A DNA stretch of 64,000 nucleotides from RAM1 sp041905405 (lineage in GTDB: Bacteria > Pseudomonadota > Gammaproteobacteria > Burkholderiales > Burkholderiaceae_C). The stretch is from positions 186,001-250,000 of the forward strand of contig JAYRLC010000002.1 of assembly GCA_041905405.1 (NCBI GenBank), read 5' to 3'. Shown piece by piece: positions 43,822 to 51,464 of the stretch. Below the pieces are notes generated by a model. The model saw only the letters and a list, made by a program, of their open reading frames with translations. It was not told where the DNA came from and did no database searches. Both the position numbers and the translations under genes were made by a program. The stretch's first letter is position 1. The number at the start of each line of letters is the position of its first letter.

Positions 43822-44586
43822 ATGGACGCCCTGCTCGACCCCAACCTCTGGATCGCGTTCGCGATGCTCACGGCCCTGGAAATCGTCCTGGGCGTGGACA
43901 ACATCATCTTCATCTCCATCCTGGTCGGGCGCCTGCCGACCGAGCAGCGCGACAAGGCCAGGCGCCTGGGCCTGGGCTTTGCCATGGCGTCGCGCCTGCT
44001 GCTGCTGTTCTCGCTGAGCTGGGTCATGGGCCTGACGGAAGACCTGTTCCATGTGGCCGGCAAAGGCATCAGCGGGCGTGACCTGGTGCTGCTGCTGGGC
44101 GGCCTGTTCCTGCTGTACAAGGCGTCCCACGAAATCTTTGTCGAGGTCGAAGCGCGCGAGCACGACAAACCCGCCGCCACCGAAGCCGAAGCCGCCGCGC
44201 TGCGCGCCGCCGGCAAGAAGCTGTTCTGGGGAATCATCGGCCAGATCGCGATCATCGACATCGTGTTCTCGCTCGACTCGGTGATCACCGCCGTGGGCAT
44301 GGTGGACGAGATCGGTGTCATGGTCGCGGCCGTCATCGCCTCCGTGGGCGTAATGCTGGTGGCGGCCAAACCCATTGGCGAGTTCGTGGACCGCCACCCG
44401 TCGGTCAAGGTGCTGGCGCTCGCGTTCCTCATCATGGTGGGCATGGCGTTGACGGCCGAGGCGTTCGACGTGCACGTGCCCAAGGGTTACATCTATGCCG
44501 CCATGGCGTTCTCGCTGGCGGTCGAGGCACTGAACATCCGCGCGCGCAAGAAGCGCCGCGCGCTGCAGCCAACAGCCTCGTCCTGA
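43822..44586 (+). CDS. TerC/YgdQ-family integral membrane protein
   Basis: This 254-residue protein has about seven transmembrane helices and the TerC-family acidic motifs LEIVLGVDNIIFISIL and IDIVFSLDSVITAVG. Members have been linked to metal-ion (manganese, tellurite) homeostasis and to helping exported metalloproteins. TAGAAT at 43810-43815 ends 6 bases before the ATG, so the transcript may have almost no leader; no riboswitch is visible. It ends 9 bases from the convergent LysE-type gene. Confidence 0.9.
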   Translation: MDALLDPNLWIAFAMLTALEIVLGVDNIIFISILVGRLPTEQRDKARRLGLGFAMASRLLLLFSLSWVMGLTEDLFHVAGKGISGRDLVLLLGGLFLLYKASHEIFVEVEAREHDKPAATEAEAAALRAAGKKLFWGIIGQIAIIDIVFSLDSVITAVGMVDEIGVMVAAVIASVGVMLVAAKPIGEFVDRHPSVKVLALAFLIMVGMALTAEAFDVHVPKGYIYAAMAFSLAVEALNIRARKKRRALQPTASS

Positions 44587-44595
44587 CCGCCACGC

Positions 44596-45243
44596 CTACG
44601 CCCAGCCGACCGCTCGCCTGAGCGGCGCGGCCGCCAGCAGCACGGATAGCACAAACATGGTGGTGGCCACCAGGGCGTCCAGCACGCGCCAGGCCTGCGG
44701 CCGCGCCAGCACCGGCGCCAGCCAGCGTGCGCCGAAGCCCAAAGCGGTGAACCACGCCATGCTGGCCGCGGCGCTTCCGAGCACGAAAGCCGGTTGCGCC
44801 ACGGGTGCGTGCTGCGCGCCCGCCGCGCCCAGCAACAGCACCGTGTCCAGGTACACATGCGGGTTCAGCAGCGTGATGGCCAGCGCCTGCCCCAGCACGG
44901 CCTGCCGCCCCTGACCACTGCCACCGGCCACGGGCACCAGCGCCGACGGCGCGAGCGCACGACGCAGCGCAAGCGCCCCGTACGCCGCCAGAAACGCCGC
45001 GCCGCCCAGCGCCAGCGCGCCCAGCGCACCGCGGTGGCGGCCCAGCGCCGCGGCCACGCCGCTCACGCCCACGGCGACCAGCAGCACATCCAGCAACGCG
45101 CACAGCGCCACGACCGCGCCCACGTGCTCGCGCCGCAGGCCCTGGCGCAGCACGAACAGGTTTTGCGCGCCGATCGCGACGATCAGCGAGGCGCTCAGGA
45201 ACAGGCCCTGAATGAAGGCGGCGTTGAAATCCGTTGTGTGCAT
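44596..45243 (-). CDS. LysE/ArgO-type amino-acid exporter
   Basis: This 215-residue, six-helix exporter has the family start FIQGLFLSASLIVAIGAQN followed by FVLRQGLRREHV, and ITLLNPHVYLDTVLL in the middle. LysE and ArgO export lysine and arginine when their levels are too high. It is divergent from an ArgP/LysG-type activator with 75 bases between starts, the classical regulator-exporter pair. The exact amino acid is not determined by sequence. Confidence 0.93.
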   Translation of the reverse strand: MHTTDFNAAFIQGLFLSASLIVAIGAQNLFVLRQGLRREHVGAVVALCALLDVLLVAVGVSGVAAALGRHRGALGALALGGAAFLAAYGALALRRALAPSALVPVAGGSGQGRQAVLGQALAITLLNPHVYLDTVLLLGAAGAQHAPVAQPAFVLGSAAASMAWFTALGFGARWLAPVLARPQAWRVLDALVATTMFVLSVLLAAAPLRRAVGWA

Positions 45244-45318
45244 GGCGGCAATTCTGGTGCGTGATCGCGCCACCGTGAACTTAAACTTGCTAATCCTGAA
45301 ACAGCACAGCTTCATCCC

Positions 45319-46215
45319 ATGCTGGACCCGTCCCTGTCGGCCGCCGTCGCGGCCGTGGCCCGCGAGGGCAGCTTCGAGCGCGCGGCGCGGGCGCTGCACG
45401 TCACCCCGTCGGCCGTATCGCAGCGCATCAAGCTGCTCGAAGAGCGCTTGGGCACCGTGCTCATCGTGCGCGGCCAGCCCTGCACCGCGACCGAGGCCGG
45501 CGCCCGCCTGTGCCGCCACCACGAGCTGGCCGTGCTGCTGGAAGACGAGCTGCGCCGCGACCTGCCCGCGCTGGCGCAGGACGACCCGCACGCCGCAGCG
45601 CCCACGCTGCGCGTGGCCGTCAACGCCGACAGCCTGGGCACATGGTTCATGGCAGCGGTGGCGGACTTCTGCGCGGGGCATGCCGCGCTGCTGGACGTCG
45701 TGACGGACGACCAGGACCACACGGCCGAATGGCTGCGCCGCGGCCATGTGCTGGCCGCCGTGACCTCGCTGGCGGGCGCGGTGCAGGGCTGCCGCAGCCA
45801 GCGCCTGGGCGTGTTGCGCTACGCCGCCACGGCCAGCCCCGGCTTCATCCGGCGCTGGTTCGCAGACGGCGTAACCGCGCGCACGCTGGCGCAGGCACCC
45901 AGCGTGTTGTTCGACCGCAAGGACCGCCTGCAGGAACGCTGGGTGCGCCAGGTCACGCGCCGCACGCTGAACCTGCCCACGCACCGCCTCCCGTCGTCAC
46001 ATGCGTTCGTGGAAGCGTCGCTGGCCGGCGTGGGCTGGGGCATGAACCCGCTGCCGCTGGTGCAGCAGCACCTGGAGTCCGGACGCCTGGTCGAGCTGGT
46101 CCCGGGGCGCATGCTGGACGTACCGCTGTACTGGCAATCGGCGCGCCTGCCGGTGCCGGCGCTCGACGCCCTGACGCGCTGCGTGCACACGGCGGCCCGC
46201 GGGTCGCTGGCCTGA
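45319..46215 (+). CDS. argP: LysR-family activator of the ArgP/LysG type
   Basis: This 298-residue regulator has an N-terminal winged helix-turn-helix (VAREGSFERAARALHVTPS, then AVSQRIKLLEERLG) and a periplasmic-binding-like effector domain (about 90-298). The ArgP-specific feature DRKDRLQERWV and the divergent exporter gene support an ArgP/LysG assignment, binding arginine or lysine and switching on export. The 75-base intergenic region should hold its operator. Its stop lies in a hairpin shared with the convergent DsrE gene. Confidence 0.92.
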   Translation: MLDPSLSAAVAAVAREGSFERAARALHVTPSAVSQRIKLLEERLGTVLIVRGQPCTATEAGARLCRHHELAVLLEDELRRDLPALAQDDPHAAAPTLRVAVNADSLGTWFMAAVADFCAGHAALLDVVTDDQDHTAEWLRRGHVLAAVTSLAGAVQGCRSQRLGVLRYAATASPGFIRRWFADGVTARTLAQAPSVLFDRKDRLQERWVRQVTRRTLNLPTHRLPSSHAFVEASLAGVGWGMNPLPLVQQHLESGRLVELVPGRMLDVPLYWQSARLPVPALDALTRCVHTAARGSLA

Positions 46216-46229
46216 GCTCCCCCCTCAGG
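46211..46229. terminator. Shared hairpin between argP and the DsrE-like gene
   Basis: CCTGAG (46211-46216) and CTCAGG (46224-46229) pair across a C-rich loop and include the stop codons of both convergent genes. No T run follows in either direction, so termination would be weak. Confidence 0.4.
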
Positions 46230-46650
46230 GGCGCAGGTACGACCAGCCCTCGGCCTGCTTTTTCATGATCTCGGTCACGCCGGCGGGCACGTAGCCGGTG
46301 GCCGGGCTCATGTCGTCGCGCGTGAGTTTCTGGCCGCGCATGGTGTTTTCGCAAGCCAGCACCTTGACGCCGGCCTTGGCCGCGTCGGCCACGCGGTTGG
46401 CCACGGGCGACTCCATCTTGAGCATGCCGATGCCGGGACCATACGCCACAAGCTCGATGTCCACGTTCGCCGCGCCCACGTCGTCCTGCAGGTTCTTCGC
46501 GTTATTGAGCGCCAGGTTCCATTTGCCCGGATCGGCGTCGCTCATCTGGATGACGATGCGGTGGCGCTGGGCGGTCTGGGCCTGGACGCTGCCCGGAACG
46601 GCCGCCGCGGTCACGACCGCAAGCGATTGCAGGACGAGTCGGCGTTGCAT
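46225..46650 (-). CDS. DsrE/DsrF-like periplasmic protein
   Basis: This 141-residue protein has a signal peptide with RR near the start (MQRRLVLQSLAVVTAAAVPGS, ending near residue 26) and a DsrE-type alpha/beta domain (IVIQMSDADPGKWNLALN, then ELVAYGPGIGMLK). The DsrE family includes sulfur-relay proteins. The conserved position holds a cysteine in LACENTMRG. ATG 46650 follows CGGAGAT. It is divergent from the racemase gene. Function is unknown. Confidence 0.85.
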   Translation of the reverse strand: MQRRLVLQSLAVVTAAAVPGSVQAQTAQRHRIVIQMSDADPGKWNLALNNAKNLQDDVGAANVDIELVAYGPGIGMLKMESPVANRVADAAKAGVKVLACENTMRGQKLTRDDMSPATGYVPAGVTEIMKKQAEGWSYLRP

Positions 46651-46700
46651 GGTGTATCTCCGGTGTTGTGTGTGGGCGAATTTCATCACATCATCGACGG

Positions 46701-47396
46701 ATGCCCCAACACATCGGAATCGTCGGCTGTTCTGCCGAAGGCGCCGCGCTTTGCTATCGCACGCTGTGCAGCGAAGGTGCGGCGTTGCTCGGCCCCCACG
46801 CGCACCCTGAAATCTCCATGCACACGCCGTCGCTGCACCTGTATGTGCAGTGCCTGGAGCGCGGCGACATCGATGGTGTGGGCGAACTCATGCTCGATTC
46901 GGCGCGTCGGCTGCAGCGCGCGGGCGCGGACTTCCTGATCTGCCCCGACAACACCATCCACCAGGCTTTCGGCTACATGGCCCCGCGCTCGCCGCTGCCG
47001 TGGCTGCATATCGCCCAGGAGGTCGCCACCGAGGCGAAAGCACGCGGCCACCGACGCCTGGCCCTGACCGGCACGCGCTGGCTGGTGGACAGCAGCGTCT
47101 ACCCCGACGCGCTGGCCGCGCTGGGGCTGGAATGCATCAAGCCCACGGCCGCCGAACGCGCCGGCATCGGCCGTCTCATCATGCAGGAGCTGGTGTATGG
47201 CGTGTTCAAGCCCGAGACCACGGCGTACTTCCAAAAGGTGATCGCCCGCATGAAAGACGAGGACGGCTGCGACGCCGTGGTCCTGGGTTGCACCGAGATT
47301 CCCCTGATCCTGAGCGACGCCAACTCACCCCTGCCGACACTGGACTCCACTCGGCTGCTGGCACGCGCGGCGCTGCGCCGGGCGTGCCAGCAGTGA
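46701..47396 (+). CDS. Aspartate/glutamate racemase-family protein
   Basis: This 231-residue protein has the family opening HIGIVGCSAEGAALCYRTL, the first active-site loop as ICPDNTIH and the second as LGCTEIPLIL. In standard racemases the residue before NT in the first loop is cysteine; here it is aspartate, with a cysteine two residues earlier. The second cysteine is intact. E. coli YgeA also lacks the first cysteine (Thr there), so activity on some amino acid or a decarboxylase/isomerase role remains possible. It lies 13 bases before the AtuA-like gene. Confidence 0.88.
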   Translation: MPQHIGIVGCSAEGAALCYRTLCSEGAALLGPHAHPEISMHTPSLHLYVQCLERGDIDGVGELMLDSARRLQRAGADFLICPDNTIHQAFGYMAPRSPLPWLHIAQEVATEAKARGHRRLALTGTRWLVDSSVYPDALAALGLECIKPTAAERAGIGRLIMQELVYGVFKPETTAYFQKVIARMKDEDGCDAVVLGCTEIPLILSDANSPLPTLDSTRLLARAALRRACQQ

Positions 47397-47409
47397 AATA
47401 ATCCCGCGC

Positions 47410-48753
47410 ATGAAACCCTACCGCATCGGCTCCGGCGCCGGCTATTCGGGCGACCGCATCGATCCCGCGCAGGATCTGGCGGAACGCGGCGCGCTGGATG
47501 TGCTGGTCTTCGAATGCCTGGCCGAGCGCACCATCGCGCTCGCGCAGCAGCGCCGCGCCCTGGACCCGCAGGCCGGCTACGACCCGCTGCTGGTTGCGCG
47601 CATGCAGGCCGTATTGCCCGCCTGCGTGCGCCAGGGCGTGAAGATCATCACCAACATGGGCGCGGCCAACCCGCTGGCCGCCGGCCACGCCGTGCTGCGC
47701 GTGGCGCGCGAGCTGGGCCTGCCGCGGCTTCGCGTGGCGGTCGTCACGGGCGACGACGTGCTGCCCTGGCTGCAGGCCAACGACGTGCCGCTGATCGACA
47801 GCAACCAGACCGTGCGCAGTCTGGACGGGCTGCTGATTTCCGCCAACGCTTACCTGGGCGCCGACGCCATCGTGCCGGCCATTGCCACGGGCGCGGATGT
47901 GGTCATCACCGGCCGCGTGGGTGACCCGGCCCTGTTCCTGGCGCCGCTCATGCACCACTTCGGCTGGGACGCGGGCGACTGGACCCTGATGGGTCGCGGC
48001 ATTTGCGCCGGCCATCTGCTGGAATGCTCGGCCCAGGTCACCGGCGGCTATATCGCCGACCCGGGCCACGTGGACATTCCTGATCTGGCCACCGTGGGCT
48101 TTCCGTTGGCCGAGGTCAACGCCGACGGCAGCTTCACACTGACCAAGCTGCCGGGCACTGGCGGCCGTGTGGACCGCCTGACCTGCACGGCGCAGCTGCT
48201 GTACGAGCTGGAGGAGCCCACACGCTACCTGCAGGCCGACGTGACCGCCGACTTTTCCACCGTGCGCCTGCGCGAGACCGGCCCCGACCGCGTCCACGTC
48301 GAAGGCGCGGGCGGCACCCAGCGCCCCACGCACCTGAAGGCCACGCTGGGCTTTCGCGAAGGCTTCATCGGCGAAGGCCAAATCTCGTACGCCGGCCCCG
48401 GCGCCCGCGCGCGCGGCGAGCTGGCGCTGCAGGTGCTCGAGCACCGCCTGAAGGTGCTGGGCCTGGACCACCTGGAACACCGCGCCGAGTTGATCGGCGT
48501 GAACGCCATGCATGGCTCGCATCGCGGGACAGAACACGAACCGTATGAAGTGCGCGTGCGCCTGGCGCTGCGCGCGCCCACGCGCGCGCAGGCCGAGCGT
48601 GCGGGGCTGGAGGTGGAGTCGCTGTACATCAACGGCCCGGCCGCCGGCGGCGGTGTCACGCAGTCGGTGCGCGAGGTCGTGGCCGTGGCGTCGGCGCTGA
48701 TTCCGCGCGAGGTGATCCAGACCGAATGCCATGTGCTGGAGCTGAACGCATGA
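47410..48753 (+). CDS. AtuA family protein (DUF1446)
   Basis: This 447-residue protein belongs to the AtuA/DUF1446 family, named for acyclic terpene utilisation in Pseudomonas. It begins KPYRIGSGAGYSGDRIDPA and contains IITNMGAANPLAAG and GADVVITGRVGDPALFL. No catalytic activity is firmly known. The C-terminal AtuA-like domain, fused in many homologues, is encoded here by the next gene, which overlaps by ATGA. With the racemase and Bug receptor downstream it may form a carboxylic-acid utilisation unit; terpene use is not supported because no other atu genes are present. Confidence 0.88.
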   Translation: MKPYRIGSGAGYSGDRIDPAQDLAERGALDVLVFECLAERTIALAQQRRALDPQAGYDPLLVARMQAVLPACVRQGVKIITNMGAANPLAAGHAVLRVARELGLPRLRVAVVTGDDVLPWLQANDVPLIDSNQTVRSLDGLLISANAYLGADAIVPAIATGADVVITGRVGDPALFLAPLMHHFGWDAGDWTLMGRGICAGHLLECSAQVTGGYIADPGHVDIPDLATVGFPLAEVNADGSFTLTKLPGTGGRVDRLTCTAQLLYELEEPTRYLQADVTADFSTVRLRETGPDRVHVEGAGGTQRPTHLKATLGFREGFIGEGQISYAGPGARARGELALQVLEHRLKVLGLDHLEHRAELIGVNAMHGSHRGTEHEPYEVRVRLALRAPTRAQAERAGLEVESLYINGPAAGGGVTQSVREVVAVASALIPREVIQTECHVLELNA

Positions 48754-49088
48754 CCGCCACCCACACGCCTTCGGGAACCGTCCGTGACATCGCCCTGGCC
48801 CGCTCCGGCGACAAGGGCAACCGCGCCACGCTCAGCGTGATCGCGCGCAACCCTGCCGACTACCCGCTGCTGGAGCGCACGCTGACCGTCGAACGTGTGC
48901 GGGCCCAGTACCAGGGCATTGCCAACGGGCCCGTCCACCGCTACCCGCTGCCACAGCTTTTTGCCGTGCATTTCGTCATGCATGAGGCGCTGGCCGGCGG
49001 CGTGACGCGCTCGCTGGCACTGGACGCCCACGGCAAGACCCTGAGCGCGGCAGTGCTGGACATTCCGCTGGACGCGGCCAGCCCGTAA
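48750..49088 (+). CDS. AtuA C-terminal-type small domain protein
   Basis: This 112-residue protein matches the ferredoxin-like domain found at the C-terminus of long AtuA proteins (RDIALARSGDKGNRATLSV and PLPQLFAVHFVMHEALAGG). The ATG overlaps the AtuA-like stop, so the two chains are made together and probably associate. The Bug receptor gene follows after 35 bases. Confidence 0.85.
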   Translation: MTATHTPSGTVRDIALARSGDKGNRATLSVIARNPADYPLLERTLTVERVRAQYQGIANGPVHRYPLPQLFAVHFVMHEALAGGVTRSLALDAHGKTLSAAVLDIPLDAASP

Positions 49089-49090
49089 AC

Positions 49091-49101
49091 TTGTCAGACA
49101 A
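49091..49101. promoter_or_regulatory. Perfect GntR/FadR-type operator before the Bug receptor
   Basis: TTGTCAGACAA is a perfect 5-1-5 palindrome fitting the TNGTNNNACNA consensus of FadR-subfamily GntR regulators. It lies 22 bases before the Bug receptor start codon. No GntR gene is adjacent, so the regulator would act from elsewhere, possibly the one at 61974-62750, whose own sites are similar. Confidence 0.5.
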
Positions 49102-49123
49102 CTCAACCGAAGGAGACTCCCTC

Positions 49124-50101
49124 ATGCGTTCCCTCAACCGCCGCGCGGTCGCCCTGGCCGTCCTGGCCGCCACCGCTTTCGGCAGCAGCGCCGCGTTCGC
49201 CCAGGCCTACCCCAACAAGCCGATCAAGGCCATCGTGCCGTTCGCGCCGGGCAGCGCCACCGACCAGATCGGCCGCGCGTTCGCGACCGAAATGTCCAAG
49301 ACCCTGGGCCAGACCATCATCGTGGAGAACAAGCCCGGCGTGAACGGCATGCTGGGCGCCGCCGACGTGGCCAAGGCCGCGCCCGACGGCTACACCATCC
49401 TGATCGGCACCAACAGCACGAACGCGGCGCTGAAGTACCTGATGAAGTCGCTGCCCTACAACCAGGACACCGCCTTCACGCCGATCGGCTTCATGGGCTC
49501 GGTGCCGCTGATGGTCGCTGTGAACAACGACGTGCCGGCCAAGACGCTGAAGGAATTCATCGACCTGGCCCGCGCCAAGCCCGGCCAGGTCAGCGCCGCC
49601 AGCGCCAGCACGTCGCAGCTGGTGTCGTCGGCCATGCTGGCCAGCATGGCCGGCGTGACCTTCAACAGCATTCCGTACAAGAGCGGCCCGGCCGCCATGA
49701 CCGACCTGATCGGCGGCCAGGTGATGATGTTCACGGCTGACTTTGCCGTGACCGTGCCCCAGCACAAGGGCGGCAAGATCCGCGGCCTGGCCGTGACCAG
49801 CAGCAAGCGTTCGCCCGCCGTGCCCGAGCTGCCGTCAGTCAACGAGGCGCTGGGCCTGAAGGACTACGAACTGACCGCGTACTTCGCCGCGTTCGCCCCG
49901 GCTGGCACGCCCGCCGACGTGATCACCAAGCTCAACGCCGCGCTGAACGCCGCGGCCAACAGCCGCGAGCTGCAGGACAAGTTCGCGCCCAACGGCTTCG
50001 TGACCGAACCGGGTTCCGCTGCCGCCCTGGGCGAGCGCAACCGCCTGGAAACCGCCAAGTGGGAAAAGGCGATCCGCGAAGCCAAGATCGAGCCGCAATA
50101 A
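49124..50101 (+). CDS. Bug-family periplasmic solute receptor (tripartite tricarboxylate transporter type)
   Basis: This 325-residue protein has a Sec signal (about 1-27, ending SSAAFAQA) and the Bug fold: YPNKPIKAIVPFAPGSATD and DGYTILIGTNST. Bug receptors bind small organic acids or amides and deliver them to TctAB-type transporters; orphan receptors without TctAB genes, as here, are numerous in Burkholderiales. GAAGGAGA precedes the ATG. Its neighbours (AtuA pair and racemase) may define the ligand. Confidence 0.95.
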   Translation: MRSLNRRAVALAVLAATAFGSSAAFAQAYPNKPIKAIVPFAPGSATDQIGRAFATEMSKTLGQTIIVENKPGVNGMLGAADVAKAAPDGYTILIGTNSTNAALKYLMKSLPYNQDTAFTPIGFMGSVPLMVAVNNDVPAKTLKEFIDLARAKPGQVSAASASTSQLVSSAMLASMAGVTFNSIPYKSGPAAMTDLIGGQVMMFTADFAVTVPQHKGGKIRGLAVTSSKRSPAVPELPSVNEALGLKDYELTAYFAAFAPAGTPADVITKLNAALNAAANSRELQDKFAPNGFVTEPGSAAALGERNRLETAKWEKAIREAKIEPQ

Positions 50102-50161
50102 GCACCCCGCGCTTTCGGGCGCGTTGAATCACCCGGCGCAGCCAGGGGCAGAATCCTGCCC

Positions 50162-50854
50162 ATGACTGCGCCGAAATTTTTGGTGTGCGCGCTGTTCTAC
50201 GGCGACCATCCCGCGCTGGCGCAACGCTGCGCCCGGTCGCTGCGCGCGCTGCACGACACCGGCCGGGTGGATGTGCGCATCGGCCTGAACGAGGTGTCGC
50301 CCGCATCACGTGCGGCCATCGACGCCGCGCTGCCTGACGTGGACGCGATAGCCGCCGACCCGCAGATCTACAAGTACCCCATGCTGCGCCGCCTGACGCA
50401 CGGCTACACAGGCGACGCCACGCACCTCATGTGGTTCGACGACGATTCGTGCCTGACGCCGGGGCTGGACGTGCCGCGCTGGCTGGACACCGTCACGGAC
50501 CTGGCGCTGGCCGAAGGCGATGCGCTGGGCACGCTGGGCGCGGCCTACCTGCTGGAGCAGCCGGCGCACGAACGCGACTGGATCCGCGCGCAACCCTGGT
50601 TCACCGGGCGCGAGCTGCCTGAGGCCACGCGCTTTTCCACCGGCGGCTGGTTCGTGGCGCCGCTTTCGCTGTTGCGCCGCTTCGACTGGCCGCCGGCCGC
50701 TTTGCGACACCACGGCGGCGACGTGATGCTGGGCGCGCTGTGCCACCAGCAGGGCTTGAGCGTGGTGCATTGCCATGGCGGGATCGCGGTCAATGCCGAC
50801 GACACGCTCATGAACTCGTCGGCGCCGCGCCGGGGTGGGAGCGACGGCGGCTAG
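50162..50854 (+). CDS. Glycosyltransferase-like protein
   Basis: This 230-residue protein has a GT-A-like N-terminus (KFLVCALFYGDHPALAQRC) and an acidic motif WFDDDSCL that could bind a nucleotide sugar and metal. The C-terminal HHGGDVMLGALCHQQGL resembles domain ends in family 2-type glycosyltransferases. No sugar or cell-surface genes are adjacent, so substrate and acceptor are unknown. It is convergent with the next gene, with 3 bases between stops. Confidence 0.7.
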   Translation: MTAPKFLVCALFYGDHPALAQRCARSLRALHDTGRVDVRIGLNEVSPASRAAIDAALPDVDAIAADPQIYKYPMLRRLTHGYTGDATHLMWFDDDSCLTPGLDVPRWLDTVTDLALAEGDALGTLGAAYLLEQPAHERDWIRAQPWFTGRELPEATRFSTGGWFVAPLSLLRRFDWPPAALRHHGGDVMLGALCHQQGLSVVHCHGGIAVNADDTLMNSSAPRRGGSDGG

Positions 50855-50857
50855 GGT

Positions 50858-51364
50858 TCAGGGGCACATGGCCGAGTTGCCGGCCACCGTGCAGGGCCCA
50901 CCCGGTCCGGCCAGGCCTGGGCCCACGCGGTTCAGCCGCCGGCCGCTGCTGTCCCAGCAGCCCGTCGGGTCGCACTGCGTGATGACGGCCGGACGCGGGA
51001 TCGCCACCGGCGGTGACGGGGCCACCGGGGTGGGCAGGGCCGGTGGTTGCGCTGCCACACCCATGACCGGCGGCATGCGCACAGTGGGCTGCGGCGCGCG
51101 CAGGTCGTCGCCTGGCGGCGCGACAGCGGCGCTGTCGGCGGGGCGACCGAAGCAGGCCCGCGCCGCGCGTTCGCGCGCCGACTGCAGCGCCCGAATGCCC
51201 GACGGGTGCCGCCCGTCGGCGGCGGCGGTCACCACGTCCAGCCGTGTGCGCGCCGCGCGGCATTCGGGCGTGTTCATCAGGTCGACGGCCTGATCGGGCC
51301 CGGCAGCGCCGGCCGCCAGCGCGGACAGCACAACAGGCAGGACAAGAAGCAAGCGCAAGCTCAT
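50858..51364 (-). CDS. Secreted cysteine-containing hypothetical protein
   Basis: This protein of about 168 residues has a signal peptide (MSLRLLLVLPVVLSALAAGA, cleaved near residue 21), a helical middle with two cysteines, a proline-rich linker (about 100-130) and a C-terminal motif with cysteines in TQCDPTGCWDSSGRRLN and near the end. The four C-terminal cysteines suggest a small disulfide domain. I do not recognise a named family. ATG 51364 is chosen because it starts a clean signal peptide; earlier starts add a basic extension. Confidence 0.7.
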   Translation of the reverse strand: MSLRLLLVLPVVLSALAAGAAGPDQAVDLMNTPECRAARTRLDVVTAAADGRHPSGIRALQSARERAARACFGRPADSAAVAPPGDDLRAPQPTVRMPPVMGVAAQPPALPTPVAPSPPVAIPRPAVITQCDPTGCWDSSGRRLNRVGPGLAGPGGPCTVAGNSAMCP

Positions 51365-51464
51365 GCCGGCGATGCTACGCGCGACCGCCGCAACGCGGCG
51401 TTGCCGTTTGCAACAGGGAATTGCAGCAGGCAATTGCAGCAACGGCCGCGCGGTTGCACGCTGT

